Assembly: GCF_001375555.1 (NCBI RefSeq)
Contig: NZ_CTDZ01000009.1
Coordinates: 985,758-1,049,757 of the forward strand
DNA from: Numidum massiliense
GTDB taxonomy: Bacteria > Bacillota > Bacilli > Thermoactinomycetales > Novibacillaceae
Length of the DNA: 64,000 bases
Direction of reading: 5' to 3'
Part shown: piece after piece, positions 42,287-51,381 of the stretch
Numbering within the stretch: the first letter of the stretch is position 1
How the letters are laid out: every line of letters starts with the position of its first letter
Translations under genes and position numbers: made by a program
The notes under the pieces: generated by a model
Seen by the model: the letters and a program-made list of their open reading frames with translations, nothing else
Told to the model about the DNA's origin: nothing
The model's database searches: none

Positions 42287-43918
42287 TTGAACAATATTCA
42301 TGCGCTCGAGATACATTCGCAAGGGACGATTGCCGATACGTACATAACATCGTACGGCGAAGTGTCGTCGCTGTACGCCTATCCCCCGTATGAACAAAAC
42401 AGCTATGCCGCGCGTTTACGGGACCTACAAGCAGTAGACAACGCGCTCGACCGCGACGTGTTGACGACAGCGTTATCCGCTTATAACGAACGGGTGAATC
42501 CTCACGAGGCCGTAAGAGACAACATTGCGCTACTTAAGAGAAAAGACAGTGTCGTCGTCATCGGAGGGCAGCAGGCAGGGATTTTGACGGGGCCGCTGTA
42601 CACGATTCATAAAGCGATTTCGATCTTGCAATTGGCCCGCGAACAACAAGAAAAATTAGGTGTGCCCGTCGTGCCCGTCTTTTGGATTGCTGGCGAAGAC
42701 CACGATTTAGCGGAAGTGAACCACTTGTGGATCCCGAGTGGAGCGGGACAACCGCGTAAATTGGCACTAGGACGAGACGACGGGCGCAAGCTGTCGATTG
42801 GCCGGCGCCCGCTGGCTGAAGACGACGTCGCCACGTTTATGCGGCACGTCGCCGACGCACACCCCGACACAACGTATAAGGGCAAGTGGACTGCACACGT
42901 CCAACAGCTCGCGGTGGGCGCTGAGACGTGGAGCGATTGGTTTGCGCGTATTTTTCACGCGTTGTTTGCGCGCGAAGGACTCGTGCTCATCGATCTAGCA
43001 GCAGCGGAGTTTAACGGTGTAGCGGCACCGTTGTATACGCAAATCATCGCACAAAACGAAGCACTGGACGAGGCGGTATGCGCCGGGACAAACCGGCTAA
43101 CCAGCCACGGCTACGAGCCGCTCGTCGACGTTTTTCCGGGGCAAGCGCACTTGTTTATCGAGCGGGAGGGCGAGCGGTCGCTGCTTTTGCGCGAAGGGGA
43201 TACGTTCGTCACGAAAGACGGGCAAGCGTCCTACTCACCGAGTGAACTCATTGACATCGCCCACAGCGGCGAGCCGCGGCTTAGCAGTAACGTCGTGACG
43301 CGCCCACTCGTGCAGGAGTACTTATTTCCCGTATTGGCGGCGGTGCTCGGTCCGGGAGAAATCGCCTATTGGGGGCAATATAGCGCCGCATTTTCCCTAT
43401 TCAATTGGCGGATGCCGATCTTGTACCCGCGGCTCGGCTTTACGCTCGTCGAACGGGACGTCGCAAAATATATCGAGGACTTTCACTTATCGCCGGAAGA
43501 GGCGATGTTCCGGATGGCTGACAAGCGCACGAACTGGTTACGCGCCCAAGACGTGCTCGATTTAGATTCGTTGTTTCGCGCCTTTAAGCGCGAGCTGGCG
43601 ACACTTCACGAACAGAAGCTGCAGCAACTTGCACCGCTCTTCGGAGACGCCACACACATTGTCGAAAAAAACCGCACGCGGATGTTGCGCGAAGTGGATT
43701 ACTTGGAGCGTCAGGCCCACCGCTTGTTCCGCCGTAAACACGACGTGCCGCTCAAGCAGCTTAAGCGCATCGAAGCGAGCCTCACCCCGCAAGGATTCTT
43801 GCAGGAACGCGTGCACAATGTCTTTTCGTATGTGAATCAGTACGGCTGGCAATGGCTTCATTCGTTAGTGAACGAACCGTTAGATTTAACGCAGCAGCAT
43901 TATATGGTACATTTGTAA
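42287..43918 (+). CDS. bshC: Bacillithiol biosynthesis cysteine-adding enzyme
   Basis: 543 residues, the BshC (YllA) length. Family blocks: AVRDNIALLKRKDSVVVIGGQQAGILTGPLYTIHKAISILQLA, PVFWIAGEDHDLAEVNHLWI (HIGH-like), ETWSDWFARIFHALF, and QEYLFPVLAAVLGPGEIAYWGQ. It adds cysteine to glucosaminyl malate, the last step to bacillithiol. A C-terminal coiled coil (about 445-500) is typical. The TTG at 42287 is weakly supported by an upstream GGGG. In B. subtilis bshC is close to mraZ; here about 5.6 kb of other genes intervene. Confidence 0.93.
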   Translation: MNNIHALEIHSQGTIADTYITSYGEVSSLYAYPPYEQNSYAARLRDLQAVDNALDRDVLTTALSAYNERVNPHEAVRDNIALLKRKDSVVVIGGQQAGILTGPLYTIHKAISILQLAREQQEKLGVPVVPVFWIAGEDHDLAEVNHLWIPSGAGQPRKLALGRDDGRKLSIGRRPLAEDDVATFMRHVADAHPDTTYKGKWTAHVQQLAVGAETWSDWFARIFHALFAREGLVLIDLAAAEFNGVAAPLYTQIIAQNEALDEAVCAGTNRLTSHGYEPLVDVFPGQAHLFIEREGERSLLLREGDTFVTKDGQASYSPSELIDIAHSGEPRLSSNVVTRPLVQEYLFPVLAAVLGPGEIAYWGQYSAAFSLFNWRMPILYPRLGFTLVERDVAKYIEDFHLSPEEAMFRMADKRTNWLRAQDVLDLDSLFRAFKRELATLHEQKLQQLAPLFGDATHIVEKNRTRMLREVDYLERQAHRLFRRKHDVPLKQLKRIEASLTPQGFLQERVHNVFSYVNQYGWQWLHSLVNEPLDLTQQHYMVHL

Positions 43919-43949
43919 CGAATATTTGCATTAAAAAGGAGGCGTCACT

Positions 43950-45209
43950 GTGAACGTCCAGCAAAAGAGTGAAATCTTCGATATCGGTTTAGCAAAAGAA
44001 GGGCATCAAAAAATCGACTGGGTACGCGCGCACATGCCCGTGTTAAACCGCGTGCGCGAAAAATTTGCCGCGGAAAAGCCGTTTGCCGGTTTAAAAGTGG
44101 CCATCTCGCTACATTTGGAGGCAAAAACGGCTTATTTAGCGAAAGTTGTGCAAGCGGGTGGGGCTGACGTGACGATTACGGGGAGTAATCCGCTGTCTAC
44201 GCAAGACGACGTCTGCGCGGCGCTCGTCGAAGACGGGATTACTGTATTTGCCCGCTACAACCCGCGTCCGGACGAGTACAAAGAGCACCTCATCCAAACG
44301 TTGGAGACGAAGCCGGAGTTAATCATCGACGACGGCGGCGACTTAGTGTCGATCTTGCACGCCGAGCGCCCCGATTTGCTGGCACAAGTGCGCGGTGGCG
44401 CCGAAGAGACGACGACGGGCATTTTACGCCTGAAAGCATTGGAAAAAAGCGGCCAGCTCGCTTTTCCAATGGTTGCTGTCAACGATGCCTACTGTAAATA
44501 TTTGTTTGACAACCGTTACGGTACCGGTCAGTCGGTTTGGGACGGGATTAACCGTACGACGAACCTCGTCGTCGCTGGCAAAACAGTCGTCGTCACCGGG
44601 TACGGCTGGTGTGGCCGCGGGGTGGCGATGCGGGCGAAAGGGCTCGGCGCCGACGTGATCGTGACGGAAGTGGACGCAATTAAAGCGGTGGAAGCGCACA
44701 TGGACGGGTTTGCGGTCATGTCGATGGAGGACGCAGCGGCGCACGGTGATTATTTCATTACCGTCACAGGTAACCACGGAGTGATTGATAGGGATCATTT
44801 TGCGCGCATGAAGAACGGCGCTATTCTCGCTAATGCCGGGCACTTCGACGTCGAAATCGATAAAGTTGCGTTAGAAGAGATGGCCACATCCAAACGGACG
44901 GTACGCAAAAATATCGAGGAGTATACGCTAGAAGATGGCCGCAAGTTGTACCTGTTAGCTGAAGGGCGCCTCGTCAACTTAGCCGCTGGAGACGGACACC
45001 CGGCAGAAATTATGGACATGACGTTTGCCTTGCAGGCGCTGTCACTAGCGTACGTCAATAAAAACGACGAGACGCTTGCGAACGCTGTGCACTCCGTGCC
45101 GTACGACTTGGACGAACAAGTCGCCCGCTACAAACTTGAAGCGTTAGGCATCGGCATCGATACGTTGAACGAGGAGCAACGAAAGTATTTAGATAGCTGG
45201 AAGTGGTAG
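43950..45209 (+). CDS. ahcY: Adenosylhomocysteinase
   Basis: 419 residues, the shorter archaeal/Thermotoga-like class. NAD-binding site VVVTGYGWCGRGVAMRAKGLGADVIVTEVD; catalytic region HLEAKTAYLAKVVQAGGADV, DDGGDLVS, EETTTGILRL, NRYGTGQSVWDGI. It splits S-adenosylhomocysteine into adenosine and homocysteine. Many Bacillales instead use the Pfs/LuxS route, so its presence is notable. The GTG has AAAGGAGG upstream. The spacing to bshC is 31 bp, so the two may be co-transcribed; a terminator follows. Confidence 0.94.
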   Translation: MNVQQKSEIFDIGLAKEGHQKIDWVRAHMPVLNRVREKFAAEKPFAGLKVAISLHLEAKTAYLAKVVQAGGADVTITGSNPLSTQDDVCAALVEDGITVFARYNPRPDEYKEHLIQTLETKPELIIDDGGDLVSILHAERPDLLAQVRGGAEETTTGILRLKALEKSGQLAFPMVAVNDAYCKYLFDNRYGTGQSVWDGINRTTNLVVAGKTVVVTGYGWCGRGVAMRAKGLGADVIVTEVDAIKAVEAHMDGFAVMSMEDAAAHGDYFITVTGNHGVIDRDHFARMKNGAILANAGHFDVEIDKVALEEMATSKRTVRKNIEEYTLEDGRKLYLLAEGRLVNLAAGDGHPAEIMDMTFALQALSLAYVNKNDETLANAVHSVPYDLDEQVARYKLEALGIGIDTLNEEQRKYLDSWKW

Positions 45210-45276
45210 CGTCGATTCAAAGGATGAAATGGCTCCTCGTCGTATTTCACGTGTACGATACGAGAAGCACACGATG

Positions 45277-45324
45277 AAAAAGCGTTCTACCTTCCTGGCC
45301 GTTGAAGTAGAACGCTTTTTTTTT
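45277..45324 (+). terminator. Terminator between ahcY and hutU
   Basis: 14-bp stem (45277-45290 with 45307-45320) followed by T residues. It separates ahcY from the hut genes, which need their own promoter. Confidence 0.88.
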
Positions 45325-45372
45325 CATACCAAAAAAATAGATCGTTAATCGAACAATCGTTAAGTCCGGATG

Positions 45373-45401
45373 CTCGAAAACCGATGTAAATTCTGCTAAG
45401 A
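45373..45401 (+). promoter_or_regulatory. Candidate promoter of hutUIG
   Basis: TAAGAT at 45396-45401 has an upstream TG (TGCTAAGAT, an extended -10) and a partial -35 (TCGAAA, 45373-45378) at 17 bp. Two ATCGTTAA direct repeats lie about 25-50 bp further upstream and may bind a regulator. The HutP antiterminator gene is not in the window. Confidence 0.4.
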
Positions 45402-45439
45402 TGAAACCGATTAATTGATCGACAAGGAGGATGTTTACT

Positions 45440-47110
45440 ATGACAAATAGTGCAGAAAAACGCGTCATTCGCGCACCTCGAGGCAATCAATTAACTTGTA
45501 AAGGTTGGCAGCAAGAAGCAGCCCTTCGCATGCTCATGAACAACTTAGATCCAGAAGTCGCAGAAGATCCGGACAACCTAGTCGTTTACGGTGGAATCGG
45601 GAAAGCAGCGCGCAACTGGGCAGCGTACGATGCGATTGTCGCGTCATTAAAGGAATTGGAAAACGACGAAACATTACTCGTTCAGTCAGGCAAACCTGTC
45701 GGCGTATTCCGTACCCATGAGATGGCACCACGCGTCTTACTGGCGAACTCAAACATTGTTCCAGCGTGGGCGAACTGGGATACATTTTATGACCTTGAAG
45801 AAAAGGGCCTAATGATGTACGGTCAAATGACAGCGGGAAGCTGGATTTACATCGGAGCACAAGGTATTCTACAAGGCACGTACTTAAGTTTCGTTGAAGC
45901 AGGTAAAAAAGTGTTTGGAACGCCAGACTTAACAGGCAAATTAATCGTCACAGGTGGAATGGGCGGTATGAGTGGCGCTCAACCACTAGCAGGTAAAATG
46001 GCGAAAGCAGTCATCTTAGTTGTAGAAGTCGACCGTCGCCGGATCGAACGTAAAATCGAGGAAGGTTACTGCGACTACATCGCCGAAAACTTAGACGAAG
46101 CGTTAGCAATGGTCGATAAGTTCCGCAAAGAAGGAACGCCTGCATCGATCGGTCTCGTTGGCAACTGTGCTGCAGTATACCCAGAAATGTTAAAACGCAA
46201 CATCATTCCAGACATCGTCACAGACCAAACGAGTGCGCACGACCCGTTGAACGGATACGTGCCACACGGCATGACCTTTGAAGCAGCACTTGAATTACGC
46301 AAATCAGATCCAGCGACATACGAGCGTAAAGCAAAAGAGTCCATGGCTGTACATGTACAAGCGATGCTCGCCTTCCAAGGGAAAGGTGCAGAAACATTTG
46401 ACTACGGGAACAACATCCGTAAATACGCGAAAGAAATGGGTGTTGAAAACGCCTTCGACTTCCCGGGGTTTGTTCCCGCCTACTTACGTCCACTTTTCTG
46501 TGAAGGAAAAGGCCCTTTCCGTTGGGCAGCACTTTCCGGCGATCCAGAGGATATTTACAAAACAGACGCACTAGCGAAAGAAATGTTCGGTCACGACGAA
46601 GCCCTCGTCAACTGGATCGACATGGCACAAGCAGTGGTCAAATGGCAAGGTCTACCGTCACGTATTTTCTGGCTCGGTTACGGCGAGCGACATAAATTCG
46701 CGAGCCGCGTCAACGAAATGGTCGCAAGCGGCGACATTTCCGCGCCGATCGTCTTCGGTCGCGACCATTTAGACTCAGGGTCAGTCGCCTCACCGAACCG
46801 TGAGACAGAAGCGATGAAAGACGGTTCAGATGCGATCGCAGACTGGCCGATCTTAAACGCCCTCATCAATACAGCAGGTGGAGCGAGCTGGGTGAGTGTT
46901 CACCACGGCGGTGGAGTGGGGATGGGTTACTCATTACATGCGGGTCAAGTGCTCGTCGCCGACGGTTCAGATGAAGCGAGACAGCGTATTGAACGCGTGT
47001 TAATTTCTGATCCGGGAATGGGTGTGATTCGTCACGCGGATGCAGGATATGAGCGTGCCATCGAAGTTGCGAAAGAGCGTCGCATACGCATGCCTATGCT
47101 TGAGCAATGA
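45440..47110 (+). CDS. hutU: Urocanate hydratase
   Basis: 556 residues, full length. Typical blocks: [81 protein letters not shown], and the C-terminal [19 protein letters not shown]. It converts urocanate to imidazolonepropionate using tightly bound NAD+. The ATG at 45440 is nine bases after AAGGAGG; an ATG at 45431 touches it. Codon use looks different from the neighbours (more A/T at third positions, fewer CG-rich runs), hinting at acquisition with hutI and hutG. Confidence 0.96.
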   Translation: MTNSAEKRVIRAPRGNQLTCKGWQQEAALRMLMNNLDPEVAEDPDNLVVYGGIGKAARNWAAYDAIVASLKELENDETLLVQSGKPVGVFRTHEMAPRVLLANSNIVPAWANWDTFYDLEEKGLMMYGQMTAGSWIYIGAQGILQGTYLSFVEAGKKVFGTPDLTGKLIVTGGMGGMSGAQPLAGKMAKAVILVVEVDRRRIERKIEEGYCDYIAENLDEALAMVDKFRKEGTPASIGLVGNCAAVYPEMLKRNIIPDIVTDQTSAHDPLNGYVPHGMTFEAALELRKSDPATYERKAKESMAVHVQAMLAFQGKGAETFDYGNNIRKYAKEMGVENAFDFPGFVPAYLRPLFCEGKGPFRWAALSGDPEDIYKTDALAKEMFGHDEALVNWIDMAQAVVKWQGLPSRIFWLGYGERHKFASRVNEMVASGDISAPIVFGRDHLDSGSVASPNRETEAMKDGSDAIADWPILNALINTAGGASWVSVHHGGGVGMGYSLHAGQVLVADGSDEARQRIERVLISDPGMGVIRHADAGYERAIEVAKERRIRMPMLEQ

Positions 47111-47122
47111 GGAAGATAAACG

Positions 47123-48370
47123 ATGACAACACTATTCATTAAAAACGCATCACAACTTGCAACCCTCGCATCAGGTACGAAAGGCCCACGCAAAAAAGAG
47201 CAAATGTCACAATTAAACATTATCGAAAATGGGGCAGTGTACGTTGAAGACGGCAAAATTCGCGATGTCGGGACGACAGATGAACTCGCCTCCCGTTACG
47301 AGGCGGACACGGATGAAGTCGTCGACGCCGAGGGGCGACTCGTCACACCGGGACTCGTCGATGCGCATACGCACGTCGTTTTCGGTGGAAGCCGTGCGCA
47401 TGAATTTGAACGTCGTTTACAAGGTGCGACGTATATGGAAATTATGAACGAAGGCGGGGGCATTCACGCGACGACTCGCATGACGCGTGAAGCGACAGAA
47501 GAAGAGCTGATCGCTCAAACGAAGCGCCGTCTCGATTCATTTTTAAAACATGGGGTAACGACAGTAGAAAGTAAAAGTGGATACGGCATGAACTGGGAAA
47601 CAGAATTGAAACAGCTTCGCGTCATGCAAGAGTTGCAAAAAGAACACCCGATCGACCTCGTGCCGACATTTATGGGGGCACACGCGGTGCCACCGGAGTA
47701 TAAAGGACGCGAAGAGGTATTCGTCCAACACGTTATCGACGATATGTTACCGATCGTCGCAGAAGAAAAATTAGCGAAATTTAACGATGTCTTTTGTGAA
47801 AAAGATGTGTTTACACCTGATCAGTCGGAACGCATTTTAGAAGCGGGTAAACGATTAGGCCTCGTGCCGAAAATTCACGCGGACGAAATCGAATCGTACG
47901 GCGGTGCAGAACTCGCGGCGAAAGTGGAAGCTGTATCTGCAGAACATTTATTGAAAGCGTCAGACGAAGGGATTAAAGCGATGGCAGCAGCGAATGTCAT
48001 TGCATGCTTACTCCCAGCGACAGCGCTTTACTTACGCGAAGATGCGGCGCGAGGACGTAAAATGATCGACGCAGGAGTCGCAGTAGCGATTTCAACGGAC
48101 AACAACCCAGGTTCGTCACCGACGACGTCGCTGCCACTCGTCATGAACTTAGCGTGCATTTTGATGCGTATGACGCCAGCAGAAGCGTTAACAGCGGCGA
48201 CATACAACGGTGCATGTGCCATTCAAATGGAAGACGAAGTCGGCTCGATCGAAGTCGGCAAAAAAGGCGACATCGTTTTATGGGATGTCCAGTCGTATCA
48301 AGAATTACAATATTTATTCGGCGTCAATCACGTCGCATCTGTTTGGAAAGAAGGCGTAAAAGTCGTATAA
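47123..48370 (+). CDS. hutI: Imidazolonepropionase
   Basis: 415 residues, amidohydrolase fold. Metal motif VDAHTHVVFGGSRAHEF; other sites are EGGGIHATTRMTR, KSGYGMNWETELK, GAHAVPPEYKGR, KIHADEIESYGGAELA and ISTDNNPGSSPT. It hydrolyses imidazolonepropionate to N-formimino-glutamate. It starts 12 bp after hutU, so the two are co-transcribed. AGGAAG precedes the ATG. Confidence 0.96.
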   Translation: MTTLFIKNASQLATLASGTKGPRKKEQMSQLNIIENGAVYVEDGKIRDVGTTDELASRYEADTDEVVDAEGRLVTPGLVDAHTHVVFGGSRAHEFERRLQGATYMEIMNEGGGIHATTRMTREATEEELIAQTKRRLDSFLKHGVTTVESKSGYGMNWETELKQLRVMQELQKEHPIDLVPTFMGAHAVPPEYKGREEVFVQHVIDDMLPIVAEEKLAKFNDVFCEKDVFTPDQSERILEAGKRLGLVPKIHADEIESYGGAELAAKVEAVSAEHLLKASDEGIKAMAAANVIACLLPATALYLREDAARGRKMIDAGVAVAISTDNNPGSSPTTSLPLVMNLACILMRMTPAEALTAATYNGACAIQMEDEVGSIEVGKKGDIVLWDVQSYQELQYLFGVNHVASVWKEGVKVV

Positions 48371-48392
48371 GGAGGCGCATTTAATGAAGTGA
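48371..48392 (+). other. Ribosome site followed by a two-codon frame
   Basis: GGAGG at 48371-48375 and an ATG at 48384 have ideal spacing, but the frame is ATG-AAG-TGA. It sits between hutI and hutG, where the true hutG start is 80 bp further on with another GGAGG. This may be a relic of a lost gene or of an older hutG start, or a coupling device. Confidence 0.4.
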
Positions 48393-48463
48393 GGGCTAAC
48401 ATACAGTGACTGCGTGAGGAAACTCAAGGGAATCTAACGTTATAGTCGGAGGCGATGAAAGCC

Positions 48464-49393
48464 ATGTCTGGAACAGCATTTTGTTGGGAAGGACGAAGGG
48501 ATAGTACGACGGATCGATCGGCTTTTCGATACCATCAAGTCGTCAACCGAGAACGACGGCAACCATCATTCGTACAACTGATCGGCTTCGAAAGTGATGA
48601 AGGGGTACGACGGAATTGCGGTCGCCTCGGCGCGAAAGAAGCACCGAATGCTATCCGTCGTCAATTGTCGAGTATTCCGTGGAAATTGCGTGGCGTGTCG
48701 ATCGAAGACTACGGCAATCTTGCGTGCATCGGAACAGACTTAGAACGCGCACAAGAGCAACTAGGGCAAGCCGTTGCGAATGTGCTGAAAGAAGACGGGC
48801 TCGTCATCGTACTCGGTGGGGGACATGAAACGACGTACGGACACTATTTAGGTGTGCGTGAAGCGCTCGGTCCAGATGCGAAGCTCGGCATCATTAATAT
48901 CGACGCCCATTTCGACATGAGGCCATACGATAAACAACGCTCTTCTGGGACGATGTTTTTACAAATTAAAGAACAAGACCTTCATGCATCTTATTTTGCC
49001 CTCGGCATTCAGCCCTTCGGCAATACGATCGCACTGTATGAAACTGCTGCAAGTCACGACGTGAAGGTGCTAGAAGCAGAGGAAGTAGCCGTTCACAATT
49101 GGACGACGATACGAGAACAATTACGTCATTTTATCGATGCAAACGATGCGGTCTATTTAACATTGTGTACCGATGTACTGAATACAGCATACGCGCCTGG
49201 TGTGAGTGCAACGACACCATTTGGGATCGATCCACTTATTACGAGAAAGATCATTCAGTTGGTCATGGGCGACGCAAAAGCAACCTCTTTTGATATTTGT
49301 GAAGTGAACCCATCCCTAGATATTGATGAGAGAACAGCGAAACTCGGCGCATACTTTGTGAATGAAGCTATTTATGCACATTTTAACGCATGA
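48464..49393 (+). CDS. hutG: Formimidoylglutamase
   Basis: About 309 residues, ureohydrolase (arginase) family. Mn-site motifs: GGGHETTYGH (with Glu where arginases have Asp), NIDAHFDMRP and FDICEVNP, plus LCTDVLNTAYAPGVSA. It hydrolyses N-formimino-glutamate to glutamate and formamide, ending the three-step route here. The ATG at 48464 lies 11 bases after GGAGG; the ATG at 48455 is only two bases from it. A terminator follows at 49460-49487. hutH, hutP and hutM are not in the window. Confidence 0.9.
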   Translation: MSGTAFCWEGRRDSTTDRSAFRYHQVVNRERRQPSFVQLIGFESDEGVRRNCGRLGAKEAPNAIRRQLSSIPWKLRGVSIEDYGNLACIGTDLERAQEQLGQAVANVLKEDGLVIVLGGGHETTYGHYLGVREALGPDAKLGIINIDAHFDMRPYDKQRSSGTMFLQIKEQDLHASYFALGIQPFGNTIALYETAASHDVKVLEAEEVAVHNWTTIREQLRHFIDANDAVYLTLCTDVLNTAYAPGVSATTPFGIDPLITRKIIQLVMGDAKATSFDICEVNPSLDIDERTAKLGAYFVNEAIYAHFNA

Positions 49394-49459
49394 AATCATT
49401 TGAGAAGGCGCTTTGGCATTGGTCAAGGAGTTTATAGCAAGCAATCCCCTGTAAAAATT

Positions 49460-49487
49460 TCCTGCACATTTGTGCAGGATTTTTTTT
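49460..49487 (+). terminator. Terminator of the hut operon
   Basis: 8-bp perfect stem TCCTGCAC/GTGCAGGA (49460-49467 with 49472-49479), loop ATTT, then eight T residues. Confidence 0.92.
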
Positions 49488-49510
49488 GTCGTTGTTGTAT
49501 ACTATAAGTG

Positions 49511-49536
49511 TGGTGGAAAGTGGGGGATAGTGGGGG
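49511..49536 (+). promoter_or_regulatory. MraZ operator repeats
   Basis: TGGTGG, TGGGGG and TGGGGG start at 49511, 49521 and 49531, an exact 10-bp period. MraZ autoregulates dcw operons through direct TGG-type repeats with this period, between the promoter and mraZ. A TATACT/TATAAG-like -10 lies just upstream (about 49497-49508). Confidence 0.7.
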
Positions 49537-49553
49537 GAAGGGGGACGATTGGT

Positions 49554-49985
49554 ATGTTCATGGGAGAATATCGCCACACGATCGACGATAAAGGGCGTAT
49601 CATTATCCCGGCTAAGTTTCGCGACGACTTAGGTGAGACGTTCGTTGTGACGCGTGGCTTAGACAACTGCCTTTTCGTTTACCCTGCAACAGAATGGACC
49701 CAGCTTGAGCAGAAACTGAAAACACTGCCGTTTACGCGCAGTGATGCGAGAGCTTTTACGCGTTTTTTCTTCTCCGGTGCGACTGAAGTCGGATTGGACA
49801 AGCAAGGGCGTATCCACTTGCCTCTTAATTTGCGCACATACGCCAAACTGAGCAAGGAGTGCGTCGTGATCGGCGTATCTAACCGAGTAGAGGTTTGGGA
49901 CAAGCACATTTGGGAAAACTATTTTGCCGCCTCGGAACAATCGTTTAACGATATTGCCGAAAAGATCGTCGATTTCGATTTGTAA
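49554..49985 (+). CDS. mraZ: Transcriptional regulator MraZ
   Basis: 143 residues with two SpoVT/AbrB-like halves, each with its motif ([20 protein letters not shown] and [22 protein letters not shown]). It binds the repeats upstream of its own gene and represses the dcw operon. The ATG at 49554 (MFMGEY) matches the family start, nine bases after AGGGGG. First gene of the dcw cluster. Confidence 0.95.
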   Translation: MFMGEYRHTIDDKGRIIIPAKFRDDLGETFVVTRGLDNCLFVYPATEWTQLEQKLKTLPFTRSDARAFTRFFFSGATEVGLDKQGRIHLPLNLRTYAKLSKECVVIGVSNRVEVWDKHIWENYFAASEQSFNDIAEKIVDFDL

Positions 49986-50024
49986 GAGGGGTAGTAGAGG
50001 AAGCCTAAAAAGGACTGAACAGAC

Positions 50025-50972
50025 GTGAGTGACGAATTTCGACATATTCCCGTGTTGTTGGAGGAAACAATGACTGGGCTACACATTCGTGAGGATGGGA
50101 CCTACGTCGATTGTACGCTAGGCGGTGGCGGGCACAGTGCACGCATCGCCGAGGCACTCGGCCCGACAGGAACGCTCGTCGGCCTCGACCAAGACGACAC
50201 AGCGCTCGCCGCAGCAACGACACGGTTAGCGCCATACCCGTGCCGCAAGCACTTCGTGCGCAGCAACTTCCGCCATTTAGCTGACGTGTTAGACGACTTG
50301 CGCATTGAGAAAGTAGATGGTGTGCTTTTTGATATCGGGGTCTCCTCGCCGCAATTAGACGAGGCGTCGCGCGGCTTTAGTTACCACCACGACGCCCCGC
50401 TCGATATGCGCATGGACCGTTCCCAGTCGCTAACAGCGTACGACGTCGTGAACGCGTGGGACACAAAGGCGTTAGCCCGCATGATTCGCACGTACGGCGA
50501 AGAGCGGTTTGCGCAAAAAATTGCCCGGGCAATTGTACAAAGTCGGGCCGCGCAGCCGATTGAAAGGACCGTGCAGCTAGCAGCGATTATAAAAGAGGCG
50601 ATTCCCGCCCCCGCGCGGCGCGAAGGACCCCATCCGGCGAAACGTACCTTTCAGGCGATTCGCATCGCCGTGAACGACGAGCTCGGCGCCCTAGAACAAG
50701 GTCTAGCCGCAGCGATTGCACGCACTGCCCGCGGTGGGCGCATCGCCGTCATTACGTTTCACTCGTTAGAGGATCGTATCGTCAAGCAAATGTTTAAACG
50801 GGAAGCAGAGACGTGTACGTGCCCCCCGGATTTTCCGGTCTGCGTCTGTGGGAACGAGCGCTCGCTCAAACTGGTAACCCGCAAACCTGTCAAGGCGTCG
50901 ACGCAGGAATTGACATATAATCCACGGGCGCGGTCAGCCAAATTGCGGGTGGCCGAAAAAATGGTCGAGTAA
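50025..50972 (+). CDS. rsmH: 16S rRNA (cytosine(1402)-N4)-methyltransferase
   Basis: 315 residues. Starts (M)SDEFRHIPVLLEETMTGL; SAM site YVDCTLGGGGHSARIAEAL; other blocks are GVLFDIGVSSPQLDEASRGFSY and ITFHSLEDRIVKQMF. It methylates C1402 of 16S rRNA in the decoding centre. A CPPDFPVCVCG block near the C-terminus is the normal family cysteine pattern. The GTG at 50025 has a weak upstream site. Confidence 0.96.
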   Translation: MSDEFRHIPVLLEETMTGLHIREDGTYVDCTLGGGGHSARIAEALGPTGTLVGLDQDDTALAAATTRLAPYPCRKHFVRSNFRHLADVLDDLRIEKVDGVLFDIGVSSPQLDEASRGFSYHHDAPLDMRMDRSQSLTAYDVVNAWDTKALARMIRTYGEERFAQKIARAIVQSRAAQPIERTVQLAAIIKEAIPAPARREGPHPAKRTFQAIRIAVNDELGALEQGLAAAIARTARGGRIAVITFHSLEDRIVKQMFKREAETCTCPPDFPVCVCGNERSLKLVTRKPVKASTQELTYNPRARSAKLRVAEKMVE

Positions 50973-50988
50973 ATGGAGGTGGAGTAAG

Positions 50989-51348
50989 TTGCGGAACTAC
51001 GGAAATCTCGCCACGACTCTCGGAAGAAAACCGAAGCAGCGACAGGTGAAGCGGACATTCATTCGCCGCAGGGGACTCCCGCCGAAGGAAAAACTGTTGT
51101 ACTTAGGGACGGTACTCCTGTTTGCGGTTATTGCCACCTTTATCATTATGCAGCACGTGAAACTGTCAGAGATTAACCAGCAAGTACACGCAGTCGAACG
51201 ACAAGTTACGAAGATGGATGAGAAAAACAGCTCCTTGCAGTTAAAAATAACGGAACTAAAAGATCCCGAACGGATCAAACGCGAAGCGGAAAAGATGGGA
51301 CTTAAAGAAGACCCAAACCGCGTACGCAAACAAACGTTAGGCGAATAA
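50989..51348 (+). CDS. ftsL: Cell division protein FtsL
   Basis: 119 residues: a basic cytoplasmic head (RKPKQRQVKRTFIRRR), one membrane helix (about 37-54), then an extracytoplasmic coiled coil (EINQQVHAVERQVTKMDEKNSSLQLKITELKDPERIKREAEKMGL). It acts with FtsB/DivIC and FtsQ/DivIB at the septum. A TTG start with GGAGGTGGAG upstream. Position between rsmH and pbpB agrees. Confidence 0.92.
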   Translation: MRNYGNLATTLGRKPKQRQVKRTFIRRRGLPPKEKLLYLGTVLLFAVIATFIIMQHVKLSEINQQVHAVERQVTKMDEKNSSLQLKITELKDPERIKREAEKMGLKEDPNRVRKQTLGE

Positions 51349-51381
51349 AGAATGATTAATTGAGTAGGGAGAGAACCGATC

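Noticed and set aside
43919-43949. SAH or SAM riboswitch before ahcY
   Set aside because: Only 31 bp separate bshC and ahcY, too short for a riboswitch.
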